NCBI RefSeq assembly: GCF_003001815.1
Contig: NZ_PVMZ01000004.1
Coordinates: 62,001 to 126,000 of the forward strand
Source: Actinoplanes italicus
GTDB taxonomy: Bacteria; Actinomycetota; Actinomycetes; Mycobacteriales; Micromonosporaceae
Direction: 5' to 3'
Length of the DNA stretch: 64,000 bases
The position numbers and the translations under genes were made by a program. Every line of letters begins with the position of its first letter. The stretch's first letter is position 1. Shown here piece after piece: positions 17,228 to 25,378 of the stretch. A model generated the notes under the pieces. That model was given only the letters and a program-made list of their open reading frames with translations. It did no database searches and had not been told where the DNA came from.

Positions 17228-17707
17228 TCACCTGCGGAAACGTCCGCCGTGCAGGTCGCGCAGCTCAGCCTCGAAGACCGGCACCGGGCCCTCGGTGACC
17301 GCGCCGGGCACGACCGCGGTGATCGGCAGCGGCGCGACCGGCCCGGCCGGCACACCCCACTCGGTGAGCCAGGCGACCAGCTGGGCGCCGGAGGCCGCGT
17401 AGACGATCCGGCCCAGACCCACCCAGCCGTGGCTGGCCGCGCACATGGGGCAGTGCTCGCCGGAGGTGTAGACGGTCGCCGCGGCGCGCTCGCCGGGCGT
17501 CAGGTTACGTGCCGCCCAGCGCGAGATCTCGAACTCGGGATGCCGGGTCTGGTCGCCGTCACGGACCCGGTTGCGGTCCTCGAACAGCACCTTGCCGTCC
17601 GCGCCGACCAGCACCGAACCGAACGGCTCGTCACCGTCGGCCAGCGCCTCGCGCGCCAGGTCGACGCAGCGCCGCAGATGGGTGAGATCGTCATCGGTGA
17701 TCGTCAT
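17228..17707 (-). CDS. Zinc-dependent nucleoside/nucleobase deaminase (CDA-like fold)
   Basis: The 159-residue protein shows the deaminase zinc motifs His56-Pro-Glu58 (RHPEFE) and Cys86-Pro-Met-Cys89 (SGEHCPMC), plus the N-terminal PFGSVLVGADG loop. The family (COG0590-like) includes guanine, cytosine and tRNA adenosine deaminases. The extended C-terminal part and HPEFE instead of HAE point to the guanine-deaminase-like nucleoside deaminase subgroup, but the substrate cannot be fixed. It stands alone between unrelated genes. Confidence 0.85.
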   Translation of the reverse strand: MTITDDDLTHLRRCVDLAREALADGDEPFGSVLVGADGKVLFEDRNRVRDGDQTRHPEFEISRWAARNLTPGERAAATVYTSGEHCPMCAASHGWVGLGRIVYAASGAQLVAWLTEWGVPAGPVAPLPITAVVPGAVTEGPVPVFEAELRDLHGGRFRR

Positions 17708-17729
17708 GCGGACAAAATATCCGGTTCTG

Positions 17730-18149
17730 TCACGCGCGGCTCAACTCGAGGACCGGAATGGTCCGGATTCCGGCGGTCTTCTCCGCGTAACCGGCGAACC
17801 CCGGGTACCGGCGGGCCTGCTCGGCGAAGATCCGGTCGCGCTCCTCCCCGGCCAGGTCGCGGACGGTCACCGGATAGGTCTCGGTGCCGCGTTCGACGGT
17901 CCCGGCGCCGGCCGAAGTCAGGTTGTGGTACCAGCCGGGGTGGTCCGGCGCGCCGCCCTTGGACGCGATCACGTAGATGACGTCGTCGTCGGTGTCATGC
18001 GGCAGGTACATCATCGGGCTCACCATGTCCCGGCCGGAGCGCCGGCCGCGGTGGTGGACCAGCACCATCGGCGCACCGGCGAACGGGCCGCCGACGCGGC
18101 CCTCGTTGGCCCGGAACTCCTCGATAACCTTCTCGTTCCAGTCGCTCAT
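17730..18149 (-). CDS. Ddn-like deazaflavin (F420)-dependent nitroreductase family protein
   Basis: The 139-residue split-barrel protein has the typical opening NEKVIEEFRANEGRVGGPFAGAPMVLVHHRGRRSG. Also typical are SPMMYLPHDTDDDVIYVIASKGGAPDHPGWYHNL and the late RYPGFAGYAEKTAGIRTIPVLEL. This family reduces substrates with F420H2 or acts on F420-linked quinone pools. ATG 18149 is preferred because GGGAG lies just upstream. Confidence 0.88.
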   Translation of the reverse strand: MSDWNEKVIEEFRANEGRVGGPFAGAPMVLVHHRGRRSGRDMVSPMMYLPHDTDDDVIYVIASKGGAPDHPGWYHNLTSAGAGTVERGTETYPVTVRDLAGEERDRIFAEQARRYPGFAGYAEKTAGIRTIPVLELSRA

Positions 18150-18254
18150 CTGATCTCCCGTCCTCACCTTCATCATGCCGCGTCGGACCGGGATGCAACC
18201 GCCAGCACGCCGGGAGCCGTTAAGTCAGGTAGGCCGCGGGAGGGAGATCGACAG

Positions 18255-19343
18255 ATGCGCGGGGTTGCGGCGATCGTTTACGCTCCGGACCCGTTGAGAC
18301 GGATATGCAACATCCTCGCTGTCCTGGCCGCCCTGATCGCAGTGGTGGGCGGGGTGGCGCCGCCTGCGTCGGCGATCGCGAACGGCGAGGTCGTGCCGGA
18401 CGGCCGGTACCCGTTCGCTGTCAAGATCACCACGTTGGGCATCCCCACCGCCGACGGCGGGACGCGGGACAGCTCCTGCTCGGGCGGGCTCATCTCGCCG
18501 CACTGGGTGATCACCGCGGCGCACTGCTTCCGTGACCTGGACGGCAACCGGGTGTCGCACACCGTCGCCGCCCGCAACATCGTCACCGTCGGGCGTGCCG
18601 ATCTAACCGGCAAGGCCGGGTACACCGCGAACGTGGCCGAGGTGGTGCAGCACGGCGAGGCCGACGTGGCCCTGGTGCGCCTCGACCGGGGCGTCACCGC
18701 GATCGCGCCGCTGCGGCTCAACCGGTCGAAACCCGCCGACGGGCAGAGGGCCAGACTCGTGGGGTACGGCTTCACGAGCCCCGGCGCCACGAAGACGCCC
18801 GACCGGCTGCGCACCGGACGTTTCGAGGTGACCTCGGTCGCCGCCACCGAGATGGGGCTGTCCGGGATCGCGCCGCGCAGCAACACCAGCCCGTGCGAAC
18901 GCGACTCCGGCGGGCCCTACTTCACCGAGAGCGGCGGCACGGCGACCCTGATCGGCGTGGTCAGCCGCGGCCCGGACTGCCCGCACACGGGGCCGGACAT
19001 CGCCACCCGGGTCGACGCCATCGCCCCGTGGGTCCGGTCGGTGATCAAAGACGATCTGGCAGCCGCGCCGGCACCGTCGAAGGCGGGGAAGGGCTCCGGG
19101 CGTACGACCACCGCGCCGGAGGCGTCCGCACAGGCCGCACCCCGCACGCCTGCCTCGGCCACCACCGGTCTCTCGCCCGTCCTGCTCGTCACCGTGCCCG
19201 CCGTGGCCGTGGGATTCGTGGCGGTCCTGCTCGCGACCGGACGCCGCCGCGGCCGTCGCGGCGGCGGCCATCACCGGCGTGCGGAGTCCTCCGGCGGCCG
19301 GCGGGTCCCACCCGCATCACCGGCGAGGCGCCGCCGCCCGTAA
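18255..19343 (+). CDS. Secreted, membrane-anchored trypsin-like serine protease
   Basis: The 362-residue S1-family protease has a signal segment (about residues 16-40). The triad is His90 (ITAAHC), Asp137 (GEADVALVRL) and Ser218 (CERDSGGPY). A mature N-terminus IANGEVVPDG suggests zymogen cleavage before Ile41. After the protease domain comes an Ala/Pro/Thr-rich stalk, one membrane helix (LLVTVPAVAVGFVAVLLATG) and a very Arg-rich cytoplasmic tail, so it is probably cell-surface tethered. ATG 18255 follows GGGAGGGAG. Longer in-frame starts would run back antisense through the deaminase and Ddn genes. Confidence 0.9.
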   Translation: MRGVAAIVYAPDPLRRICNILAVLAALIAVVGGVAPPASAIANGEVVPDGRYPFAVKITTLGIPTADGGTRDSSCSGGLISPHWVITAAHCFRDLDGNRVSHTVAARNIVTVGRADLTGKAGYTANVAEVVQHGEADVALVRLDRGVTAIAPLRLNRSKPADGQRARLVGYGFTSPGATKTPDRLRTGRFEVTSVAATEMGLSGIAPRSNTSPCERDSGGPYFTESGGTATLIGVVSRGPDCPHTGPDIATRVDAIAPWVRSVIKDDLAAAPAPSKAGKGSGRTTTAPEASAQAAPRTPASATTGLSPVLLVTVPAVAVGFVAVLLATGRRRGRRGGGHHRRAESSGGRRVPPASPARRRRP

Positions 19344-19430
19344 CGTGATCGCGACGGTTCGTTGCCGCCCCCGGTGGGAACAGGAGCACTGGCTGGCCGG
19401 TGGCGGGCACCGGGGAATCGGAGGGGACAG

Positions 19431-21077
19431 GTGCGGGAATCCGATGCCGGGTGGGCCGCTGCCCTGCACCGGATGTGGAGCTCCGTCAGTCACATCACCG
19501 CCCGCGACGACCTGGCCCAGCTGATCCTGCCGCCGCTGCAGGCGCTGCCCGGTGTCGTCGCCGTGTGGGGCCTCCGGCACGCCGCCGACGACAGCGTCCT
19601 GGAGTATCGCTGGACCGGTGTGCCGCTGGAGGGTGAGCGCCGTGATCTGGCCCGCGCCGCCGCGGCCGGGCTGACCCCGCCCGGCCTGGCCGGACTCGGC
19701 TTCGCCCAGGTCCTCCGGGACCGGTTCGATCTCGACGGTGAGGCCGCGGGCACCATTCTCGTGGCCGTCGACGAGACCGCCGACGTGCCGGTGATCCGTA
19801 CCTGCCTCGGACAGGTGATCGAGGTGACGCGGGAGGCGATCCGCCAGCTCGGCCAGCGCCGCGCCGAGCACGCCCAGCAGACCCGCGACGCACTGCTCGC
19901 CGAGGCGTCGCTGCAGATGGACGCGGTTCTCGACACCACACAGACGTTGCGGCGGATTCCGCGGATGGCGGTCCCGGCCATCGCCGAGGGCTGTCTTGTC
20001 TACGTCGTCGAGGACGGTCGTCCGCACCTGCGCAGTTCCGTGCACGTCGACATGCGCCGGCTGTCCGGCCTGCTCGGCGACCCGGCGGTGACCGCCCACC
20101 TCACCGAGCTGGTGGACGGGGCGCTCAAGGGCGTGGGGCTGCCGGCCGACGCCGCGCTGCTGGCGACCCGGGCCGCCGACGTCCAGCCGCTGCGGGCCCG
20201 TGGTGAGGTGGTGGGCGTCATGGTGTTCCTCTTCGACCGCGACGACGCGGCGATTCCCCCGGTGGCGTTCCTGCGCGATCTCGCCGCCCGGGCCGCGCTG
20301 GCCATCGACAACGGCAGCCGGTACGAACGTCGCCGCCGTGACGTCGTGACGATGCAGCAGCACCTGCTGCCGACCCGGCTGCCCGAGATCGACGGGCTGG
20401 AGGCGGCCGCCGCTTATCTGGTCGGCGATCGGATCATCGAGGTGGGTGGCGACTTCTACGACGTGGTGGCCGCCGCGGACGGCAGCGCCGCCGCGCTGAT
20501 CGGCGACGTCTGCGGCCGCGGCGTCGAGGCCGCGGCCCTCACCGGGATGGCCCGGCACACCCTGGCCGCCCTGCTGCAGGAGGGCGCCACCCCGGCCAGG
20601 GCCATGACCCGGCTGAACGCGCGGCTGCGCCTGGACGGCTCGTGGCGCTTCGTGACGGCAGGGGTGGCCTCGATGCGGCTCTCGGCCGGTGGCGTCGTCG
20701 TCGACTGGGTTTCGGCCGGGCACCCGGCGCCGGTCGTGCTGCGGCACGCCGGTCCTCCGGAGCGGGGCGACGGCGGCGGCGCGCCGCTGGGTGTGCTGGC
20801 CCTGCCGTCGATCGCCGGGTCACGACTGGTCCTGGCGCCCGGCGACACCCTGATCATCTTCACCGACGGGCTGACCGAGAGCCGCGGCCCGGACGGTGTC
20901 ATGTTCGAGGACCACGCCCTCGACGAGGCTCTGGACCGCCTGCGGGGACGTCCGATCGACGAACTGGTGCGGGAACTGGCCGCCGCCTCCGCCGCCTTCG
21001 GCGGGGCACGCACCGACGACATCGCCGTCCTGGCGATCCGGGCCGGTAACTGCGAACGAGGCGAACGGCATGAATGA
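19431..21077 (+). CDS. GAF-domain SpoIIE/PP2C-type serine phosphatase
   Basis: The 548-residue protein has an N-terminal sensor region with GAF-like segments (to about residue 300). A SpoIIE phosphatase domain follows, with metal-binding GGDFYD, ALIGDVCGRGVEAA, WVSAGHPAPVVL, IFTDGLTESR and a final GGARTDDIAVL. Such enzymes dephosphorylate anti-anti-sigma (STAS) proteins and set stress or developmental sigma-factor activity. GTG 19431 is used because GGAGGGG lies 5 nt upstream. The stop overlaps the response regulator start by 8 bp, so the two are co-translated. A STAS protein lies elsewhere in the window (52297-52653). Confidence 0.9.
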   Translation: MRESDAGWAAALHRMWSSVSHITARDDLAQLILPPLQALPGVVAVWGLRHAADDSVLEYRWTGVPLEGERRDLARAAAAGLTPPGLAGLGFAQVLRDRFDLDGEAAGTILVAVDETADVPVIRTCLGQVIEVTREAIRQLGQRRAEHAQQTRDALLAEASLQMDAVLDTTQTLRRIPRMAVPAIAEGCLVYVVEDGRPHLRSSVHVDMRRLSGLLGDPAVTAHLTELVDGALKGVGLPADAALLATRAADVQPLRARGEVVGVMVFLFDRDDAAIPPVAFLRDLAARAALAIDNGSRYERRRRDVVTMQQHLLPTRLPEIDGLEAAAAYLVGDRIIEVGGDFYDVVAAADGSAAALIGDVCGRGVEAAALTGMARHTLAALLQEGATPARAMTRLNARLRLDGSWRFVTAGVASMRLSAGGVVVDWVSAGHPAPVVLRHAGPPERGDGGGAPLGVLALPSIAGSRLVLAPGDTLIIFTDGLTESRGPDGVMFEDHALDEALDRLRGRPIDELVRELAAASAAFGGARTDDIAVLAIRAGNCERGERHE

Positions 21078-21528
21078 CCTGATCTTCGTGGTCGAGGACA
21101 CCGACGAGGACGTCGAGGCGATCGAGCGGGCGATCAGCCGCTCCCACCCGCGGCTGCGCCCGGAGTTCTTCCGTTCCGGGGCCGAGGTGCTGGCGCGTCT
21201 GGCGGAGCCGGGACCGGTACGGCCGTGGCTGATGCTGCTCGACCTGAACATGCCGGGTGAGAGCGGGATCGACGTGCTCCGCCGGGCGCGGGCCGACCGG
21301 ACCCTCGACGACCTGACGATCGTCGTGTTCAGCTCGTCGGAGGACCAGGCCGAGACGGACGCCTGCAACGCCGCCGGGGCGGACAGCTACATCTTCAAGC
21401 CGCTCAACTTCTCCCTGTTCCAGAGCGTGCTGAGCCAGACCCTGGACTACTGGAGGTCGCGGCCCCGGTCCGGGAACGTCGCCCGGATGGTGGTGCCCCC
21501 GCCCGGGGAGTCCTCGGCCCAGACCTGA
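21070..21528 (+). CDS. Single-domain CheY-like response regulator (Rcp1-like)
   Basis: The 152-residue receiver has acidic residues EDTDED at the N-terminus, phospho-acceptor Asp58 (LLDLNMPG), SSSED after beta-4 and Lys110 (YIFKPLN). There is no output domain. The KPL-N/D segment and the DLNMPGESG signature match receivers paired with phytochromes (Rcp1 group). It overlaps the phosphatase gene upstream and, on the opposite strand, the last 82 bp of the bacteriophytochrome gene. It is the probable phospho-acceptor of that kinase. Confidence 0.9.
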   Translation: MNDLIFVVEDTDEDVEAIERAISRSHPRLRPEFFRSGAEVLARLAEPGPVRPWLMLLDLNMPGESGIDVLRRARADRTLDDLTIVVFSSSEDQAETDACNAAGADSYIFKPLNFSLFQSVLSQTLDYWRSRPRSGNVARMVVPPPGESSAQT

Positions 21529-23660
21529 CCGCCGTGCCGCTCGACGATCCGGCGTACGATCGCCAGCCCGGCGCCGGATCCGTCGTGCCCGCCGGCCGCC
21601 GGATGCAGCCGCCGGAACAGCTGGAAGGCCTGCTCGCGCAGGTGCGCCGGCATGCCGATGCCGTTGTCGCGGACGACCAGGTCCGGTCCGCCGGTCACCG
21701 TCACGCTGCGCGGGCCGTCCGGCCGGGCGTACTTGGCCGCGTTCACCAGCAGGTTGACCAGCACCTGTTCGAACATCACCGGGTCCGCCGACACGGCGGC
21801 CCCCGCTTCGGGCAGCTCGACCGTGACGTCCGCCTCCCGTAACCGCGGTCCGGCGACATCGAGGGCCCGGGTCACCGCTGCCCGCAGGTCGAGCGGTTCC
21901 CGCAACGGTTCGGTACGCCCGAGCCGCGAATAGTAGAGCAGCGCGTTGAGCAGCTCGTCCATCCGCCCGGCCAGCCGCTGGATCGACGCCAGCCGGCGCG
22001 ACGTCACCGGGTCCAGGCCCTCGGCGTCCTCGGCGATGAACGTGGCCGTGTTCGCGATGCCTCGCAGCGGTTCCTTCAGATCGTGCGCGGCCGCGTGCGC
22101 GAACGAGTCCAGATCCACGTTGCTGCGTGTCAGTTCCACGTTCAGGGCCGACAGCCGCCGGGCGTTGGCCATCGCGATCCCGACCACGGCGCGGCCCAGC
22201 TCGGCTGCCATCACCACGTCGTTGTCCGACCAGGCAGGGCTGCGGCCCCGCACCGATGCCAGGAACACGGCGGTAGACCCGCGCGGGGTGAGCCGCCGGC
22301 CGTGCGGGCCGAGCTTCACCGGCTCGGCCGGGTCGGCGGCCCAGCGCCGGGAAACGGTGCGCTCACCACGCAGCCAGACGATCCGGTCGTGGTCCGGGCC
22401 GGACGGCAGCACCAGGGCACCGGCCACTCGCGGGGACAGGCCGGCCAGGGCGGGCAGGTCCTCACCGAGCCGGTCGCTGTGCCACAACTCGCCGGGCGGC
22501 AGGTCCGGCAGCGCCGCCAGCAGTGCGGCCACCGCCTCCGGGCCCGGGTCGATGCCGTGGACCACGACCTGCCCGCCGACGGTGACCAGCACCGCGTCAC
22601 ACGCGATCACCGCGGCCAGCCCGGCCGAATCCACCGGCCAGGGTCCGGGTTCTCGCGTGGAGGCGCCCTCCAGCAGGCGGGCGATCATCCGCCGTGACCG
22701 GTCCCGGGCGGCCGCCCTGTCGCGTTCGCGCAGCGCGGCCAGATGCAGCGACAGCGCCACGCCGAAGAACTCGCAGGCGGCCCGGACCTGCGGGCCCAGC
22801 GTGGTGACGTCACGGCCGTGGCAGGCGATCAGGCCCCACAACCGTCCGCCGGACAGCAGGGACACCGACATCGACGACCGGACGCCGATGTTGCGCAGGT
22901 ACTCCAGGTGGAACTCCGACACCGTCCGCAGCACCGACATCGACAGGTCCAGCGGCTCGCCGGTCTCCGGGAGCACCGGTGGCAGCAGGCCGGCGGTCGT
23001 GTCGTCGACGTCGGCGATCACCCGGATCCAGTTGCGCTCATAGAGGAGGCGGGCCTGCGGCGGGATGTCGGTGGCCGGGAACCACAGGCCCACCCACGGT
23101 TCCCACTCGTCGGTCACGTCCTCGGCGACGACCTCGCCGGGCCCGTCGTGGCTCTCGAACCGGTAGGCGACGACCCGGTCGTACCCGGTGATCGCCCGGA
23201 CCTCGCGCACCGCGGCCCGGTACGCCTCCACCACGGTGCCGGCCGACTGCAGGCGGGTCAGGGCCTGCCGGATGGGTGTGTAGATGGTCGCGAAGTCCGC
23301 GGGCGACCCGGCGGGCTCGAACTCCAGCACCAGCATGTCGCCGGAGCGGTGCACGGTCACGTCGAATCGGATCCCGCCGATGGTCTGCACCGGCATCATG
23401 GCGCTCTGCCCGGTGTCCGCGTCGGCCAGACCCTCCAGCGCCGCCAGCTGCGCCGCGTCGATCAGGTCGGTCGCCGGGGCGCCGGCCAGATCGGTGACAC
23501 CGAGCATCCGCTCGGCGTTCGCGCTGGTCACCGCGATCACCCCGGCCCGGACGGCGATCAGGGCGCCGTACGACTGGACGCCGCCCAGCAGATGGATCGG
23601 CTCCCGTACGCACGCGGTCAGGTCGAAACCACCGCCGGCCGCCCGCTCGGCCGCGGCCAC
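21447..23660 (-). CDS. bphP: Bacteriophytochrome histidine kinase
   Basis: The 737-residue photoreceptor is ordered PAS-GAF-PHY-HisKA-HATPase. The biliverdin-binding Cys17 is in LTACVREPIHLLGGVQSYGAL. The GAF DIP motif is PATDIPPQARLLYERN (Asp198), and chromophore-pocket histidines lie in EFHLEYLRNIG and LIACHG. The kinase core shows FAHAAAHDLKEPLRG (phospho-His), an N box in NLLVNAAKYARP and G boxes VRDNGIGMP and GSGAGLAIVRRI. It would sense red/far-red light through biliverdin and phosphorylate a receiver. The first in-frame start is GTG 23660, 27 bp after the AbfB gene. No heme oxygenase gene is present in the window. Confidence 0.93.
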   Translation of the reverse strand: MAAAERAAGGGFDLTACVREPIHLLGGVQSYGALIAVRAGVIAVTSANAERMLGVTDLAGAPATDLIDAAQLAALEGLADADTGQSAMMPVQTIGGIRFDVTVHRSGDMLVLEFEPAGSPADFATIYTPIRQALTRLQSAGTVVEAYRAAVREVRAITGYDRVVAYRFESHDGPGEVVAEDVTDEWEPWVGLWFPATDIPPQARLLYERNWIRVIADVDDTTAGLLPPVLPETGEPLDLSMSVLRTVSEFHLEYLRNIGVRSSMSVSLLSGGRLWGLIACHGRDVTTLGPQVRAACEFFGVALSLHLAALRERDRAAARDRSRRMIARLLEGASTREPGPWPVDSAGLAAVIACDAVLVTVGGQVVVHGIDPGPEAVAALLAALPDLPPGELWHSDRLGEDLPALAGLSPRVAGALVLPSGPDHDRIVWLRGERTVSRRWAADPAEPVKLGPHGRRLTPRGSTAVFLASVRGRSPAWSDNDVVMAAELGRAVVGIAMANARRLSALNVELTRSNVDLDSFAHAAAHDLKEPLRGIANTATFIAEDAEGLDPVTSRRLASIQRLAGRMDELLNALLYYSRLGRTEPLREPLDLRAAVTRALDVAGPRLREADVTVELPEAGAAVSADPVMFEQVLVNLLVNAAKYARPDGPRSVTVTGGPDLVVRDNGIGMPAHLREQAFQLFRRLHPAAGGHDGSGAGLAIVRRIVERHGGQVWAEDSPGGGTTIRATFPDRGRDLQ

Positions 23661-23686
23661 CCGTTCCGGCAGCCAGCCCGGCGTGC

Positions 23687-24355
23687 TCAGGACGCGGCCT
23701 GCACCATGAAGGAGCTCTCCGCCGTGAAACCGGAGCCCTCGGGCTTGTCGATGTAGAGCGAGTCGTCGTCGCGGCGGTGCAGCAGGTACTCCGGATAGTT
23801 CTTGGAGCGCAGCCGGACCGTCCCGGCGCCGGTGCCCGCCTCCTGGCAGAACGTGGCGTCGGCGCGGAACAGGTCGGCGTCCTCGGCGGCGTCGAAGCGC
23901 AGCCGGTAGTCGTAGTGACGCAGGTAGCGGCCGTCCTCGAGCCGGAACGAGAAGCAGTTGTCGTCGGCCAGCCCGGCCTGCACGGTCAGCGTGGCCGGGT
24001 CGGCCGGTGACATCTTGGCGTTGTCGCCGTTGACCGTCAGGTAGGTGTCCGGGTCGCCGAGCGGGGACAGCAGCCAGGAACCGGCGGCGAGCTGCGCCTT
24101 CGCCGGGCTCGAGGCGGCGGGGTCCGGCTGTGGCGTGCCCGCCGGGGTGGGGGCGGTCGCCGCCGCGGCCGGCTCGGAATCGGCGCCGCCGGTGCTGCTC
24201 CAGGCCGCATAACCGAGGCCGAGGACTGCCACGGCACCCGCCCCGACGCCGATGATCATGGCCTTGGGGAGCCCGGCCCGCTCGTCGGTGCGCACGTCGA
24301 GGCCGCCGCGCCCGTAGACGGTGCCGGATGGGCGCAAGGGGTCCTGATCGGTCAT
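23687..24355 (-). CDS. Single-pass membrane protein with AbfB-type arabinose-binding domain
   Basis: The 222-residue protein has a cytoplasmic N-terminus (about 30 residues), one membrane helix (AMIIGVGAGAVAVLGLGYAAW) and a Pro/Ala/Ser stalk. The exported AbfB (CBM42-like) beta-trefoil segment has the hallmark DGRYLRHYDYRLRFDA, DADLFRADATF and SKNYPEYLLHRR. AbfB domains bind arabinofuranose side chains and are normally fused to secreted hydrolases. Here the domain is tethered to the membrane with no enzyme. Possible roles are surface attachment to plant polysaccharide or sensing. It lies directly upstream of the bacteriophytochrome and reads in the same direction. Confidence 0.85.
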   Translation of the reverse strand: MTDQDPLRPSGTVYGRGGLDVRTDERAGLPKAMIIGVGAGAVAVLGLGYAAWSSTGGADSEPAAAATAPTPAGTPQPDPAASSPAKAQLAAGSWLLSPLGDPDTYLTVNGDNAKMSPADPATLTVQAGLADDNCFSFRLEDGRYLRHYDYRLRFDAAEDADLFRADATFCQEAGTGAGTVRLRSKNYPEYLLHRRDDDSLYIDKPEGSGFTAESSFMVQAAS

Positions 24356-24424
24356 CGGTGCGAGCTCTCCTTCGTTGCCGGAGGCGAAGATTACCCGGCG
24401 GCCGGCAGCGGTCCGAGGATCAGG

Positions 24425-25123
24425 TCAGCGGACCGCCGCGAGCGTCGCCTCGGCGGCGGCCAGCAGGTGCCGCCAGGCAGCGAACGGGAACGCGCTGCCG
24501 GACCGGCGCACGCTGTACAGGTCGCGGCCGGGGTTGTCGGTCCCGGCCTGGTCGACCGCCCAGTCGCCGTCCGGGTTGCGCTGCCAGGCGATGCCGTGCG
24601 GACGGCCGTCGGCCCGGTCCAGCCAGTCACGGGTGCGCGGCCAGAAGCCGGCGCCCGGTGGCGGCGGGCCGTACGCGGCGTCCATCAGCGGAGTGATCGC
24701 GTCCAGGTCGTCGGCGGGCCCGAGGATCACGAACCGGCCGGCCAGGGCCAGGACCGGACCCGGATGCCGCAGCGTGGGATCGACGACCGCAGCGGCGCGG
24801 GCGATCAGGTCCAGCTCGGCCCAGCGCAGCGTGTCGGGATGCCGGTGCGCCTGGTCGTCCCAGCCGATCTCCAGGATCTCCGCCGAATCCGGCGTGCGCA
24901 TGCCCAGGTCCACCATGTCGAACTCGCCGCCGATGTCGAGGACCAGGGCGTAGCCGCCACCCACCGGGATCTCCACGACGATCGGCTCGTCCTCGGTGTC
25001 GTCCTCGACGTCCTCGTCGTCCCAGTCCTCGTCCGAATCCTCCAGGTGGTTCTCCTGGAACAGATAGGCGCGCCAGAACTCCGGGGTGTCCAGGCGTTTC
25101 TGCAGTTCGACGGGGAGCGGCAT
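24425..25123 (-). CDS. Cytosolic protein of unknown function
   Basis: The 232-residue soluble protein has a strongly acidic stretch near the N-terminus (residues about 28-47: DSDEDWDDEDVEDDTEDEP). Its globular remainder contains VLDIGGEFDMVDLG and ALAGRFVILGPADDLDAI. It resembles uncharacterised actinobacterial proteins, and I cannot assign a family. Starts at 25123 and 25135 are both possible, with no clear ribosome site. It follows the CsbD gene and its terminator on the same strand. Confidence 0.7.
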   Translation of the reverse strand: MPLPVELQKRLDTPEFWRAYLFQENHLEDSDEDWDDEDVEDDTEDEPIVVEIPVGGGYALVLDIGGEFDMVDLGMRTPDSAEILEIGWDDQAHRHPDTLRWAELDLIARAAAVVDPTLRHPGPVLALAGRFVILGPADDLDAITPLMDAAYGPPPPGAGFWPRTRDWLDRADGRPHGIAWQRNPDGDWAVDQAGTDNPGRDLYSVRRSGSAFPFAAWRHLLAAAEATLAAVR

Positions 25124-25141
25124 GCCGGACAGCATAGTGAG

Positions 25142-25178
25142 ACGGCCCGGCCACGGCGGGTTGCCGTGGCCGGGCCGT
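25142..25178 (-). terminator. Terminator hairpin after csbD-like gene
   Basis: A perfect 15-bp inverted repeat (25142-25156 and 25164-25178) with a 7-nt loop lies 12 bp past the csbD-like stop codon. It also precedes the downstream gene on the same strand, so the small gene is probably a separate, highly expressed unit. Confidence 0.88.
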
Positions 25179-25189
25179 GTCAGGGTCTG

Positions 25190-25363
25190 TCAGGACTTGA
25201 AGACGTCCTTGATCTTCTCGCCGGCCTGCTTGAGGTTCGAGGCGCGTTGGTCGGCCTTGCCCTCGGCCTCCAGACGCTCGTCGTCGGTGGCCTTGCCGAC
25301 GCCCTCCTTGACCTTGCCACCGACCTCTTCGGCCTTGTTGTCCACCTTGTCGTCGAACGACAT
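25190..25363 (-). CDS. CsbD-family small stress protein
   Basis: The 57-residue protein (MSFDDKVDNKAEEVGGKVKE...) has the CsbD pattern of short amphipathic helices, rich in Lys, Glu, Gly and Asp: KVKEGVGKATDDERLEAEGK and GEKIKDVFKS. CsbD-like proteins are general stress proteins of unknown mechanism, often under alternative sigma factors. A strong GGAGG lies 8 nt before the ATG and a strong terminator follows. An overlapping frame on the same strand at 25180-25371 is an arginine-rich shadow. Confidence 0.9.
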   Translation of the reverse strand: MSFDDKVDNKAEEVGGKVKEGVGKATDDERLEAEGKADQRASNLKQAGEKIKDVFKS

Positions 25364-25378
25364 CGCGACACCTCCAGA

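Noticed and set aside
17571..18254. Extended N-terminus for the trypsin-like protease
   Set aside because: The extension is antisense to the deaminase and Ddn-like genes, whereas ATG 18255 has a strong ribosome site followed by a signal sequence.
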